Shown here piece after piece: positions 30,342-40,485 of a stretch of 64,000 nt of DNA. Below the pieces are notes generated by a model. It had not been told where the DNA came from and did not search any database. It saw only the letters and a program-made list of their open reading frames with translations. Both the position numbers and the translations under genes were made by a program. Each line of letters begins with the position of its first letter. Within the stretch, counting starts at the first letter, position 1. Source of the stretch: Rhodococcus opacus (GTDB taxonomy: Bacteria > Actinomycetota > Actinomycetes > Mycobacteriales > Mycobacteriaceae); the NCBI RefSeq assembly GCF_012396235.1, contig NZ_JAAXPA010000007.1:248001-312000 (forward strand), given 5' to 3'.

Positions 30342-30512
30342 CAGTTACCGAAATTTGACCGAATCCGCCCAGTTCGGACGGATATTCGCAATTATCAGGC
30401 ATGATGCCGCAACACTTTGTACGCTTTCCGTGACCTCATCGAGACGTGTCAACCGATGGTCGGGGCGGTTCCACGGCTCTCCACGAGCAGTAGCGAACAA
30501 AGGGGGGACCTC

Positions 30513-31040
30513 GTGTCCCAGCGCAGACATCTCCGTCCCGTGCGACGCGCTGCCGTTGCCGGTGCTCTCGCGTTCTGTGCGACCGCCCTCGTTGCTCTTC
30601 CCGCGAACGCCGCACCGGTGGCGGGCAGTTCCGACAGCGGCAGCACCGGCGGCAGTTCGATGGGTTCGTCCGTTCTCCCGACACCCATTCCCACCCCGAC
30701 CGGGCTGGCCGCGCTCGCGGCCGCGACGACCCAGACGGGCAAGCCCTATCTGTGGGGTGGGACGGGTCCGGACGCGTGGGACTGCTCGGGGCTGGTGCAG
30801 TGGGCATTCCGGCAGGCGGGCGTGAATCTGCCACGCACCACGTGGGAGCAGGCCGAGGTCGGCGCACCCATTCCGCTGTGGGCACTGGCTCCCGGCGACA
30901 TCGTGGTGCTCAACCCGGACGCGTCGCACATCGGTATCTACGCCGGCTTCGGTCAGGTCTTCAATGCGTACGGGCGCGGCGTGCCCGTGGGTCTGGCGCC
31001 GCTGTCGCAGTTCCACATCTACAGCATCCGCCGGTTCTGA
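30513..31040 (+). CDS. Secreted NlpC/P60 family peptidase
   Basis: A 175-residue protein starting at GTG 30513 after AGGGGGGACC. An N-terminal signal peptide is clear: basic RRHLRPVRR, then a hydrophobic AAVAGALAFCATALVALPANA with a probable AxA cleavage. A Ser/Gly/Pro linker follows. The NlpC/P60 domain has catalytic cysteine in AWDCSGLVQW and histidine in ASHIGIYAG. It probably cleaves peptidoglycan stem peptides. The C-terminus overlaps the convergent membrane-protein gene by 22 bases. The 171-base upstream region shows no element I can name. Confidence 0.85.
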   Translation: MSQRRHLRPVRRAAVAGALAFCATALVALPANAAPVAGSSDSGSTGGSSMGSSVLPTPIPTPTGLAALAAATTQTGKPYLWGGTGPDAWDCSGLVQWAFRQAGVNLPRTTWEQAEVGAPIPLWALAPGDIVVLNPDASHIGIYAGFGQVFNAYGRGVPVGLAPLSQFHIYSIRRF

Positions 31041-31351
31041 TCCTCGGTCGTGGGCGTGCGCCTGGCGACGTACGGCCACACCGCGACGAGGAACAGCACC
31101 ACCGCCGCAACCGGCCCGAGCAGGGACACCCATGCCGGCCCGTCCGGCAGTGCCGCTGCCAGAGACGCCGCGGCGCCGGTGACGACCGCGCCCACCAGCA
31201 GCGTCGAGATTCCCGGTGCGAGACCGGTGTACGCGACGAGCAGCAGTCCCGTCGCCCCGACGCCCGCGGCGGCCGCCGCGAACGCGGACGCGTTGCCCAG
31301 GACGAGGGCGACGAGCGCCGCCTGCACCACGACCACCGCAATCCATCTCAT
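31019..31351 (-). CDS. Small membrane protein of the MoxR/DUF58 operon
   Basis: A 110-residue protein that is almost entirely hydrophobic, with about four membrane segments (WIAVVVVQAALVALVLG, AAAAAGVGATGLLLVAYTG, ISTLLVGAVVTGAAASLAAAL, LLGPVAAVVLFLVAVWPYV) and a charged tail. The start ATG at 31351 overlaps the DUF58 stop (ATGA). It is last in a five-gene operon. No family is recognised. A mycobacterial counterpart follows moxR3/DUF58 (Rv3162c, as I recall). Confidence 0.7.
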   Translation of the reverse strand: MRWIAVVVVQAALVALVLGNASAFAAAAAGVGATGLLLVAYTGLAPGISTLLVGAVVTGAAASLAAALPDGPAWVSLLGPVAAVVLFLVAVWPYVARRTPTTEDQNRRML

Positions 31352-32564
31352 CGGAGTGCCCCCGACGGCCGGCGGGCACGATCGGCGAGGGCCAGCGCCA
31401 GATCCAGTGCGGAATCGTCGTCCCACGCCACCACCGGGACCCCGAGAACGCCCATGTTCCGGTACATGTTCCGCCGCTCGAGCCGCCACATCCTGCCGGT
31501 CATCGGATCGAGTTCGTACTCGAACGGCGGGCCGCGGAGCACGTCGACGGCCACGACGACGTGACCGCGCCGCCTCAGCTCCAGCAGCGACAGCGCGAAG
31601 TTGGTGTCCAGCATGGTGGAGAACGCGATGACCACGGCCCTCGGCGGCAACGCGACCCGCGGGACGAGTGTGCCTTCGGCGGCGCCGGCGTCGGAGTCGA
31701 GCACCGTGTCGAGGATTCGGTAGAACTGCCTGCGTCCGATGTCGGCGCCGAGCCATCGCAGCCGGAGCCCGTGGACGACGACCCCGGCCCGGTCGCCGCG
31801 CTGCAGGGCCGTCTGCACCACCTGTGTCGCGCCGCGCACGGTCCGGTGCAGGCTCTCCGACGCCGGGCCCGGCGCCTGCGGGGTGGTGTCGAGGACGGCC
31901 ACGACGTCCGCGGCGCGGTCCATGATCCGTTCGGTGACGTGCAACCGGCCGCGCCGGGCGCTCACCGGCCAGTTGACGCTGCGCAACGGATCCCCCGGCG
32001 CGTGCGGCCGGATGTCCCCGAACTCGACGCCCGAGCCGAATCGGCGGGTGCGGTGCGCGCCGATGCGGTCCGGAAGTGTGGCGTGGGGCAACGGAGTCGG
32101 CATGGGCGGCGCCAACGGGAACACCCGCAGTTCCGTGACGGGAACCGGGAGGGAGGCGGTGAGCAGGCCGCCGGCACGTGCCGTGACCGTCAGTGCGGGT
32201 TCGTACCGGCCCCACCGGTCCGCCGACACCACGTAGTCGCCGTCGCCGACCTGCTCGACCGTGTAGCCGTCGGACGGCGCCGGTGCCACCTCGAGTTCCG
32301 CCGCACCACCGCACGCCGTCACGTCCACCGAGAAGTGCACGGACTCGGATTCGAAACACCGCAGCGTGCGCGCCGACGCCTCGACGCGGACGCCGGTGGC
32401 GGGACGGGGCAACCACGTCACCGTGCCGAGCGCTCCCAGCATCGGGGCGGCGAACACGATCAGTTCCCACCACCGCCCCACGACACCTGCCGTCAGTGCC
32501 ACGGCGGCGCAGGTCGTCAGTGCGAGGGCTGCCGGCGATGCCCGCCACGTCAACTGGTGCTCCG

Positions 32565-32568
<4 letters not shown>
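31348..32568 (-). CDS. DUF58 domain membrane protein
   Basis: A 406-residue protein with two N-terminal membrane segments (residues 12-50), a beta-rich linker and the DUF58 region (SGVEFGDIRPHAPGDPLRSVNWPVSARRG split around residues 195-225), then a von Willebrand A-like half (VVAVLDTTPQ, RAVVIAFSTMLD). DUF58 proteins pair with MoxR ATPases and are thought to assist metal loading or assembly of partner proteins. The ATG at 32568 overlaps the moxR stop. Confidence 0.85.
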
Positions 32569-33517
<949 letters not shown>

Positions 33518-33521
<4 letters not shown>

Positions 33522-34000
33522 AGCTGCTCCAGCCGTTGCAGGATCCGGTCGAGCACGTCCCGGCCCGGACCGGGTGCGGCCCTGTCGGAGCGCTGCACGC
33601 ACTCGGGATCGACCCACTGCCACAAGTCGCCGAAGTACACCTCACCCGCGGCTGCGGTCTCGGCGGGGTCGAGTCCCTGCCGCCGTCCGGTGGACTGCTG
33701 GAACTCGCGCGCCAGGAGCGGACGCAGATGGTGATCCCAGTCGCCGCGCGTACCGTCCGCCCAGCTGATCAATGATTCCGTCCGCGCCATCCATCGGGCC
33801 GTCACCTCGGCCCGTTCCGCCTCCATTCCCGGCGGCTGGTCGTCGACGTCCACGGGTGCCATGCGTCGTCGAAACTCGAAGAGCACCAGCGCGGTCACCG
33901 CTCCCGCGACCAGCACGGCCGCACTGTACCGACCGGCGGCCACCAGCGGGACCTCCACGGCCAGCACGGCCCCGACACCGGCTACCGCGACGGCGAGCAC
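33518..34000 (-). CDS. Conserved membrane protein of the MoxR operon
   Basis: A 160-residue protein starting at GTG 34000, six bases after GGGGAG and overlapping the DUF4129 gene by 19 bases. Two membrane segments occupy residues 1-42. A soluble domain follows, with WADGTRGDWDHHLRPLLAREF near the centre. A protein of the same length sits at this position in the M. tuberculosis moxR3 cluster (Rv3165c, from memory). Function is unknown; it presumably works with the MoxR/DUF58 pair. Confidence 0.7.
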
Positions 34001-34956
34001 GCGTCGCTCCCCAGGTCGTCGAGCACACGCCGGAGCAGATCGGCGGCCTCGTCACGGTGCTGTTCACCCATCGGATGCAGGCTGAACCGTGCCTCGGAGA
34101 ACAGCCGCACCAGCGGCGCCGCCGCCTCGAAGCGCAGCGCTCCGAGTTGCACTGCGCGAGCCAGCACTTCGGACGGGGTGTCCGACTCCCGCGGTTCGGC
34201 GCCCGGCGCCTTGCGCAGGGCATCTTCCATGGCGGCGTAACTGGCGATGATGGCCTCGCGCGGCGGCAGACTCGGGGCCACGACCGCGGCGAGACCTTCC
34301 TCCGCTGCGCGGGCCAGCGACTGCGAGGCAGCCGGACCGTCGGGGGAACTCGCCGCGGTCCAGGCGCCGACCCGGGCCCGGAGGGGGCGCCGGGCCACGG
34401 CGCCGAGGATCAGCACGGTCACCAATATCGGACCGGCAATCGCTGCAGCGGTCCACAATTCCGTCAGATCCTCGCGGGTCCCGTCCACCAGGTCGGGCGG
34501 CGGACGAGTCTCGGTGGGCACGGCCTCGTCGGTTCGGCCGGCCCCGTCCTCGGCGGCCGGGCTCGCCGGCGACGGTTGACGGTCGAGTGGTTCGTCTCCA
34601 CCGACGGACCCGAGGAGGAACGCCGCGGCCACGAGGAGCGAGGCGAACGCCGCCCATCCGAGAATGTGCCGACGCGAGACCGAGGAGCCGGTGTTTCCGG
34701 TGAGCCCTGCCGGTGGTGGGTCGGGGGCGACCCGCGGCCGGCCGCTGCGAAGGGCGGACGCCAGCGCCACCGCCGCGACGACGACGGCGATCGCCGAGAG
34801 GATGACCAGGGCGCGCGTCGCACCTGCGCCCGGCTCCGACGGTGTCGCGGGGGTGTCGGGCGCGGGGACCACCCGGACCGCAAGGGTGACCGTCACGACG
34901 GCCGCCAGCAGGGCGACCGTGTGGACGACCCTGCTTCGCACGCGACGGTCCGGCAT
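33982..34956 (-). CDS. DUF4129 domain membrane protein
   Basis: A 324-residue protein and first gene of the MoxR operon. Four predicted membrane segments occur: two in the N-terminal 70 residues, one after ILGW (near 100) and one at [20 protein letters not shown] (near 175). The cytoplasmic C-terminal DUF4129 region reads [14 protein letters not shown] and [13 protein letters not shown]. In some DUF4129 proteins this region lies beside transglutaminase domains; here it is alone. ATG 34956 has GGAG six bases upstream. It is divergent from trpB2. Confidence 0.75.
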   Translation of the reverse strand: MPDRRVRSRVVHTVALLAAVVTVTLAVRVVPAPDTPATPSEPGAGATRALVILSAIAVVVAAVALASALRSGRPRVAPDPPPAGLTGNTGSSVSRRHILGWAAFASLLVAAAFLLGSVGGDEPLDRQPSPASPAAEDGAGRTDEAVPTETRPPPDLVDGTREDLTELWTAAAIAGPILVTVLILGAVARRPLRARVGAWTAASSPDGPAASQSLARAAEEGLAAVVAPSLPPREAIIASYAAMEDALRKAPGAEPRESDTPSEVLARAVQLGALRFEAAAPLVRLFSEARFSLHPMGEQHRDEAADLLRRVLDDLGSDACSPSR

Positions 34957-35071
34957 TCTCACTCCCGAGTTGCCCCTCCATCGTGACACGCGCGGACCGG
35001 GAAAATCACCCGTTCGCGGCGGCGGACAGCGCAGCATGTTCGGGACGTATCCATCCACGAAGGAGAGTTAC

Positions 35072-36388
35072 TTGACCACGTCCCCGGTAACCGGAGCCGA
35101 ACTGGCTCGATCGCTGGAACCTCTGGGGGTTTCGGTTCCCTCGGCCGTACCCACGCACTGGTACAACCTTGCCGCCGATCTTCCGGAACCCGTTCCGCCG
35201 CACCTGCATCCCGGCACACGTGAGCCACTGGGACCGGAGGACCTGGCACCGCTGTTCCCCGCGAGCCTGATCGAACAGGAGGTCGCGACGGAACGGTACA
35301 TCGAGATCCCCGAAACGGTCCGCGAGATCTACGGCATGTGGCGCCCGTCGCCGCTGGTGCGCGCACACCGGCTCGAGCGAGTGCTCGGCACACCGGCACG
35401 GATCTACTACAAATACGAGGGTGTCAGCCCGGTCGGATCGCACAAGCCGAACACGGCTGTGGCACAGGCCTATTACAACGCGCTCGAGGGGACCACCAAG
35501 CTCACCACCGAGACCGGTGCGGGCCAGTGGGGCGCGTCGCTGTCGTTCGCCGGCGCCCTGCTCGGCCTCGAGGTGGAGGTCTGGCAGGTTCGCGCCTCGT
35601 TCGACGCCAAGCCGTACCGCCGACTCCAGATGGAGGCCTACGGCGGCATCTGTCATCCGTCTCCGTCCGACCTCACCGAAGCCGGGCGGGCGATCCTGGC
35701 CGAGCATCCCGACACCACCGGTTCGCTGGGCATGGCGATCAGCGAGGCCGTCGAGGTGGCCGCCAACAACCCCGACGCGCACTACTCGCTGGGCAGCGTC
35801 CTCAACCACGTCATGCTCCACCAGACCGTGATCGGCCAGGAAGCGATGGTCCAGCTGGAGGAGGCGGGTGAGCCTGTCGCGCACACGGTATTCGGTTGCG
35901 CCGGCGGTGGTTCCAATCTCGCGGGCCTGGCCTTCCCGTTCCTGGGTCGCAATCTGCGCGAGGGCACCACCACCCGTCTCGTCGCCTGCGAGCCTGCGGC
36001 GTGCCCGTCGCTGACGCAGGGCGAATACCGCTACGACTTCGGCGACGTCGCCGGCCTGACGCCTCTGTTGAAGATGTACACGCTGGGCAACGATTTCGTT
36101 CCGCCCGCCATCCACGCGGGTGGCCTGCGGTACCACGGCATGTCGCCGATGGTCTCGCACGCCGTCGCCCTCGGGCTGATGGAGGCGACCGCGATCGAAC
36201 AGGACGACGCACTCGCCGCGGGCCTGCTCTTCGCCCGCGCCGAGGGCATCATCCCCGCGCCGGAATCGACGCACGGAGTGGCCGCGGCCATCGCGCACGC
36301 CCGCACCGTCACCGAACCGGAGGTCGTGGTCATCGGATTGTCCGGGAACGGCCAGCTGGACCTCCCCGCGTACAGCCGGTACGTCTGA
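35072..36388 (+). CDS. trpB2: TrpB2-type pyridoxal-phosphate enzyme (tryptophan synthase beta-like)
   Basis: A 438-residue fold-type II PLP protein of the TrpB2 branch, with the extended N-terminus typical of TrpB2 ([10 protein letters not shown] near residue 20). The PLP lysine lies in [18 protein letters not shown]. The catalytic region [17 protein letters not shown] and the glycine-rich [12 protein letters not shown] are present. The start is TTG 35072, six bases after AAGGAG; ATG 35036 lacks such a site. TrpB2 enzymes can make tryptophan from indole or act on serine and phosphoserine. No trpA is adjacent, so the role may be salvage of indole. Confidence 0.85.
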   Translation: MTTSPVTGAELARSLEPLGVSVPSAVPTHWYNLAADLPEPVPPHLHPGTREPLGPEDLAPLFPASLIEQEVATERYIEIPETVREIYGMWRPSPLVRAHRLERVLGTPARIYYKYEGVSPVGSHKPNTAVAQAYYNALEGTTKLTTETGAGQWGASLSFAGALLGLEVEVWQVRASFDAKPYRRLQMEAYGGICHPSPSDLTEAGRAILAEHPDTTGSLGMAISEAVEVAANNPDAHYSLGSVLNHVMLHQTVIGQEAMVQLEEAGEPVAHTVFGCAGGGSNLAGLAFPFLGRNLREGTTTRLVACEPAACPSLTQGEYRYDFGDVAGLTPLLKMYTLGNDFVPPAIHAGGLRYHGMSPMVSHAVALGLMEATAIEQDDALAAGLLFARAEGIIPAPESTHGVAAAIAHARTVTEPEVVVIGLSGNGQLDLPAYSRYV

Positions 36389-36394
36389 TCGATT

Positions 36395-36430
36395 CACCGG
36401 GGCCGACCCACGCACGGGTCTGCCTCGGTG
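36395..36430. terminator. Bidirectional hairpin between trpB2 and zapE-like gene
   Basis: Imperfect 15-bp arms (36395-36409 and 36416-36430) with one mismatch and one wobble lie between two convergent stops at 36388 and 36432. The outer stem is CACCG/CGGTG and the inner GACCC/GGGTC. Confidence 0.6.
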
Positions 36431-36431
36431 G

Positions 36432-37367
36432 TCACCGGCTCAGCGTCGACAGCCTGCTCACCAGCCGGTCGACGTCGAGGGTGCCGTCGAGTCCGGCGAA
36501 CACGTCGTCCCACGACGCTTCGGCAACCAGCGTCAACGCGGTCCCCCGGTCGTACAGCACGTCGACGACGTTCGCGAACCGCCGCACGGTCTCCGCGCCC
36601 GCCTCCCGCAGTCGGGGCACACCGGTGATCGCCCAGCATCCGAACCGCTCCGACAGTTCGAGATAGTCGGCGGGTGCGGTCGGGGTGCCGCACAGCACCG
36701 CGAACTCGAACCAGACCGCGCGGTCCCGCACCGCGGAGGCCGTCACCGTGCGGGTCCCGACGGTCAGGGCGACGCGCTCGGACAGTGCCGGAGGCTCGGT
36801 GTCGGAAGCTCGGACGAAACGTCCGGCAGCGAACCCGCCGTCCGCCGTGGCCACGGTGCGGTAGTCGACGGGTCCGGCCACCCGCACGACGGTCAGATTC
36901 TGTTCCAGCACGGCGATCGACGGCGCGAACAGGTGATGGAACAGCGGATTCGGCAGCAGCCCCTCCGGTGGATAGTTCGACGTGGCCACCAGCGTGATCC
37001 CGCGGGTGAACAGGACCTTCAGCAGTCGCGCGACCAGCATCGCGTCCCCGACGTCGTGCAGGTGGAACTCGTCGAAGCACAGCAGCCGGACGTCCCCGAG
37101 TGCCGCACCGATCGCGAGGTCGATGGAACCTAGCGTGTGCGCGTCGGCGTGGAGCCGGCGGAAGAACGAGTGGAAGTGCACGCGCCGCTTCGGGACCTCC
37201 GCCGACCCGTAGAAGCGGTCCGTCAACCACGTCTTGCCACGTCCGACGGGTCCCCACAGGTACACGCCGCGAATCCCGGGCCGCCCCTGCTCCAGCCCCT
37301 CGGCGGTCTCGTACAGGACGGCCGCGGCCGCGCGCTGCGCGTCGTCCAACAGAACCTCTACATCCAC
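36432..37367 (-). CDS. zapE: ZapE/AFG1-like ATPase
   Basis: A 311-residue AFG1-type P-loop ATPase. Walker A is GPVGRGKTWL (near residue 40), the VHFHSFFRRLHADAH region is typical of the family, Walker B is LLCFDEFHLHDV, and SNYPPEGLLPN follows. E. coli ZapE acts in cell division; mitochondrial AFG1 acts in protein quality control. The start is GTG 37367 with no ribosome binding site, so translation is probably leaderless. The start lies inside a large inverted repeat shared with the divergent TetR gene. Length is a little below typical. Confidence 0.8.
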   Translation of the reverse strand: MDVEVLLDDAQRAAAAVLYETAEGLEQGRPGIRGVYLWGPVGRGKTWLTDRFYGSAEVPKRRVHFHSFFRRLHADAHTLGSIDLAIGAALGDVRLLCFDEFHLHDVGDAMLVARLLKVLFTRGITLVATSNYPPEGLLPNPLFHHLFAPSIAVLEQNLTVVRVAGPVDYRTVATADGGFAAGRFVRASDTEPPALSERVALTVGTRTVTASAVRDRAVWFEFAVLCGTPTAPADYLELSERFGCWAITGVPRLREAGAETVRRFANVVDVLYDRGTALTLVAEASWDDVFAGLDGTLDVDRLVSRLSTLSR

Positions 37368-37391
37368 AGTGGAAACACTACGAATGTAGAG
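37356..37391. promoter_or_regulatory. Nested inverted-repeat operator between zapE and tetR
   Basis: A symmetric 36-base element. Outer arms CTCTACAT (37356-37363) and ATGTAGAG (37384-37391) surround inner arms AGTG and CACT, with equal 4-base spacers throughout. It overlaps the zapE start and lies 37 bases before the TetR start, as expected for a TetR operator that controls both genes. Confidence 0.6.
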
Positions 37392-37427
37392 TCTCGGGCG
37401 ACAAGCCGATGTGAGGAGGCAGACACC

Positions 37428-38006
37428 GTGCCCGAGCGGCGTGAGCGGATAGCCGACGCGGCGATCACGATCATCGCGCGGGAGGGCATGCGCGCGCTGA
37501 CGCATCGGGCCGTCGACCGTGCACTGGATCTCCCGGGCGGGTCCACGTCCTACTACTTCCGCACCCGGCGAGCCCTGATCGAATCCGCCGTGCGCCGGCT
37601 CGCCGACCGCTCGCGGCAGGAATTCGCGACCACGACGGCCCCACCACTCGACCTCGCCTCCGTCGCCGAGGGCGTGGCCCGGTCGCTGGACCGGCTGCTG
37701 CACACCCGTCACGACGACGTCGTTGCGCGGCACGCGCTGTCCGTCGAACTGTCCGGTGACGCCGACCTGCACGCACTCCTCGCGACGTGCCTGTTCTCCC
37801 GTGCCCGCGCCACCGAATTGTTCGACGCCCTCGGCGTCGCCGACCCCGAGAACGCGGGCGCGGACTTCGTCAGCGTCGTCGAAGGCCTGGTCTTCGACCG
37901 TTTCGTGGGAGCCCGGTCACTCGACGGCATCGAGCCAGGGACCGATCGCAGCGTGCGGCAGCTGGCCCGCGCCGTCGAGTCGTATCTGCGCGGTGCGACG
38001 GCCTGA
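37428..38006 (+). CDS. TetR-family transcriptional regulator
   Basis: A 192-residue TetR protein. The N-terminal helix-turn-helix reads RIADAAITIIAREGMRALTHRAVDRALDLPGGSTSYYF (residues 7-45), with the GGSTSYYF form of the recognition helix; an all-helical ligand domain follows. Start GTG 37428 has GAGGAGG nine bases upstream. It is divergent from zapE, and the nested inverted repeat in the gap is its likely operator. The ligand is unknown. Confidence 0.85.
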   Translation: MPERRERIADAAITIIAREGMRALTHRAVDRALDLPGGSTSYYFRTRRALIESAVRRLADRSRQEFATTTAPPLDLASVAEGVARSLDRLLHTRHDDVVARHALSVELSGDADLHALLATCLFSRARATELFDALGVADPENAGADFVSVVEGLVFDRFVGARSLDGIEPGTDRSVRQLARAVESYLRGATA

Positions 38007-38067
38007 ACGACGACCACCCGGCGGGGTGTGGACGACGAGAATCCCGCGTTTCTGCCAAGATCGTGGC

Positions 38068-39315
38068 GTGAACCCCCAGTACCTCAGCCGTCTCCCCGAC
38101 AGCGGTTTCGACCGCGTCGACGCACTCCTCGACCCGGTCGACACCGACCTTGCGGACGCCTTTCCGGGTGATCGGCAGCAACCGCAGCCCGTCCACACCG
38201 TCTATGTGAGTGCGGCGGACGCCGGACCGGACACCCCGAGGTTGTGGGGTGAGCAGGCTGTCGAACTGCTGGACAGGCACACGAATGCGCTGTCCGAAAT
38301 CGGAACGACCGGTGCGCTTCCCGACGTCCGCGCGATGCTCGAGCACCGTCCGATCATGGATCTGCGGATCGATTTCGAGGACGGCTTCGGTTGGCGGAGC
38401 GACGACGTCGAGGACGCGGCCGCACTGGAGGCGGGACGCACGCTGCGACTGCTCTCCTCGGACCCGCCCGGCCCGCGGTCGCTGGGCATCCGCGCGAAGG
38501 GTCTGGCCCCGCACGAGCGCCGCCGCGGGATCCGGACGCTCGAACTCGTCCTCGAAGGCGCGGGTGGGGTTCCCGACGGCTTCGTGTTCACGGTGCCGAA
38601 ACTACGTGCGGCCCAGCAGGTCACCGCCGTCGTCGCGTTGTGCGAGGAACTCGAGCGCGCGTACGGGCTCCCCGACAGGTCGCTGCGCTTCGAGTTGCAG
38701 ATCGAGAGCCCCCAGGCCGTGCTCGGACCGGACGGCACCGTGACCGTCGCGAAGGCCATCCACCTCGCGGACGGACGCTGCACCGGATTGCACTACGGCA
38801 CTTACGACTACAGCGCGGCCTGCGGAATCGCGTCACGGTTCCAGTCGCTCGAGCATCCGGTGGCCGACCACGCCAAGTCCGTGATGCTGGTGGCGGCGGC
38901 CCAGACCGGGGTGTGGGTGTGCGACGGATCCACCCAGGTCATCCCGCAGGGCAGCGACGAGGAGATCCACGCCGCGCTGGCCCGGCACTACCGGCTCGTC
39001 ACCCGTTCGCTCGAACGCGGGTACTACCAGGGATGGGACATGCATCCCGGGCATCTGATCACCCGCTGGCTCGCGACGTTCGACTTCTACCGCGCCGCGC
39101 TGCCCGCCGCCGCCACCCGGGTGCAGGCCTACCTCGACCGCCAGGGCGGCGGGGTGATGGACGAACCGGCCACCGCCCAGGCGCTCGCGACGGTGATCCT
39201 GCGGGGACTGGCGTGCGGCGCGTTCGACGAGGCCGCTGTCCGCGCGCAGGCCCCCGGATGCACGGTGGGCACACTGCGCGACCTCCTCACCCGGGCGGTG
39301 GTTCCGGGGAGCTGA
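38068..39315 (+). CDS. CitE/HpcH-like aldolase superfamily protein (DUF6986 type)
   Basis: A 415-residue protein of the HpcH/HpaI aldolase/citrate lyase-like TIM barrel type. DLRIDFEDGFG and FELQIESPQAVLG carry acidic residues expected to bind magnesium. LHYGTYDYSAACGI and DHAKSVMLVAAAQ are further recognisable blocks. I believe this corresponds to the DUF6986 group, often found near ureide genes in actinobacteria. Starting GTG 38068 has no ribosome binding site. Its place beside puuE suggests a role in handling glyoxylate or another allantoin-derived carbon unit. The reaction is not established. Confidence 0.65.
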   Translation: MNPQYLSRLPDSGFDRVDALLDPVDTDLADAFPGDRQQPQPVHTVYVSAADAGPDTPRLWGEQAVELLDRHTNALSEIGTTGALPDVRAMLEHRPIMDLRIDFEDGFGWRSDDVEDAAALEAGRTLRLLSSDPPGPRSLGIRAKGLAPHERRRGIRTLELVLEGAGGVPDGFVFTVPKLRAAQQVTAVVALCEELERAYGLPDRSLRFELQIESPQAVLGPDGTVTVAKAIHLADGRCTGLHYGTYDYSAACGIASRFQSLEHPVADHAKSVMLVAAAQTGVWVCDGSTQVIPQGSDEEIHAALARHYRLVTRSLERGYYQGWDMHPGHLITRWLATFDFYRAALPAAATRVQAYLDRQGGGVMDEPATAQALATVILRGLACGAFDEAAVRAQAPGCTVGTLRDLLTRAVVPGS

Positions 39316-39402
39316 GCACCTCCCCGCGCACGAGGACCGCCCGCAGCACCCCCGCCGACGCCCTACACTTGCCCCACGCCCGATCAGGAGGTAGCCGCAC
39401 CC

Positions 39403-39546
39403 GTGACCCCGAACACCTTGACCGCGCCCAGCTTCCACAGTCCGCCGCCGGGCGAGGCGAGCGTCCGCGACCGGGACGGCGGCACGGCGCGGCTGCGCCT
39501 GTGGGGTTCCCTGACCGAGGCGGGTCGGGCAGGCTTGGAATCATGA
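39403..39546 (+). CDS. Possible 47-residue leader or small protein upstream of puuE
   Basis: A short frame from GTG 39403 to TGA 39546, preceded by AGGAGG (39386-39391; 11-base spacing). Its TGA overlaps the puuE ATG as ATGA. By my count 41 of 47 codons end in G or C, close to genuine genes here. puuE itself lacks a good ribosome binding site, so coupling through this frame would make sense. The product has no recognisable domain. It may be a translated leader rather than a functional protein. Confidence 0.35.
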   Translation: MTPNTLTAPSFHSPPPGEASVRDRDGGTARLRLWGSLTEAGRAGLES

Positions 39547-40475
39547 CCCACGCTTTCGACTCCAGCTACCCCCGTGACCTGGTCGGATACGGGCAGCACC
39601 CACCCGATCCGCAGTGGCCGGGCGGCGCGAAGATCGCCGTCCAGTTCGTCCTCAACTACGAGGAGGGCGCCGAGAACAACGTGCTCCACGGCGACGAGGC
39701 ATCGGAGACGTTCCTGTCCGAGATGGTCGGGGCCCAACCGTTCCCGAACCGGCACATGAGCATGGAATCGATCTACGAATACGGATCCCGCGCCGGACTG
39801 TGGCGCGTGCTCCGGGCCTTCGAGCGACGAGGGCTACCGCTCACGATCTTCGCGGTCGCCAAGGCGATGCAGCGGAACCCGGAGGCCGTCAGCGCCTTTC
39901 GCGAACTCGGTCACGAGATCGCCTGCCACGGTCTGTGGTGGAAGTCGTACCAGCTCTCCGACGAGGACACCGAACGCAAGGACCTGGCCGAGGCGGTGGA
40001 GATCCTGCGCGACCTCACCGGCGAGGCCCCGCTCGGCTGGTACACCGGCCGCGACTCCCCGCTCACCCGGCAGCTGGTCGTCGAGCACGGCGGCTTCGAG
40101 TACGACTCCGATTCGTACGCCGACGACCTCCCCTACTGGGTGAAGGTCGACACCCCCGGACAGGGCCTCGTCGACCACCTGGTGGTGCCGTACACCCTCG
40201 ACACCAACGACATGCGGTTCGCGTCGCCCGGCGGTTTCCCGAGCGGCGAGCAGTTCTTCGCGCACCTGCGGGACGCCTTCGACGTCCTGTACGCGGAGGG
40301 AACGGCCGGGGCGCCGAAGATGCTGTCCGTGGGTCTGCACTGCCGCATCGTCGGACGGCCCGCCCGCACCGCGGCGCTGGAGCGGTTCCTCGATCACGTG
40401 CAGTCCCACGACGACGTGTGGGTCGCCCGGCGCATCGACATCGCCCGCCACTGGCGCGCCGTACACCCCGCCTGA
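39543..40475 (+). CDS. puuE: Allantoinase, PuuE (polysaccharide deacetylase-like)
   Basis: A 310-residue cofactor-independent allantoinase of the polysaccharide deacetylase fold. It shows VGYGQHPPDPQWPGGAKIAVQFVLNYEEGAE at the N-terminus (residues 14-44), MSMESIYEYGSRAG, and EIACHGLWW with the histidine typical of PuuE proteins. It hydrolyses allantoin to allantoate. It lies in an apparent operon with a GntR regulator 10 bases downstream. The ring-opening step matches the urate-to-allantoin genes at 48956-50712. Confidence 0.88.
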   Translation: MTHAFDSSYPRDLVGYGQHPPDPQWPGGAKIAVQFVLNYEEGAENNVLHGDEASETFLSEMVGAQPFPNRHMSMESIYEYGSRAGLWRVLRAFERRGLPLTIFAVAKAMQRNPEAVSAFRELGHEIACHGLWWKSYQLSDEDTERKDLAEAVEILRDLTGEAPLGWYTGRDSPLTRQLVVEHGGFEYDSDSYADDLPYWVKVDTPGQGLVDHLVVPYTLDTNDMRFASPGGFPSGEQFFAHLRDAFDVLYAEGTAGAPKMLSVGLHCRIVGRPARTAALERFLDHVQSHDDVWVARRIDIARHWRAVHPA

Positions 40476-40485
40476 GGACGACCCG

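Noticed and set aside
30342-30512. Possible c-di-AMP (ydaO) riboswitch upstream of the NlpC/P60 gene
   Set aside because: Such switches often precede cell-wall hydrolases in actinobacteria, but I could not find the conserved core or pairing in these 171 bases. A covariance-model scan (Rfam ydaO-yuaA) would settle it.
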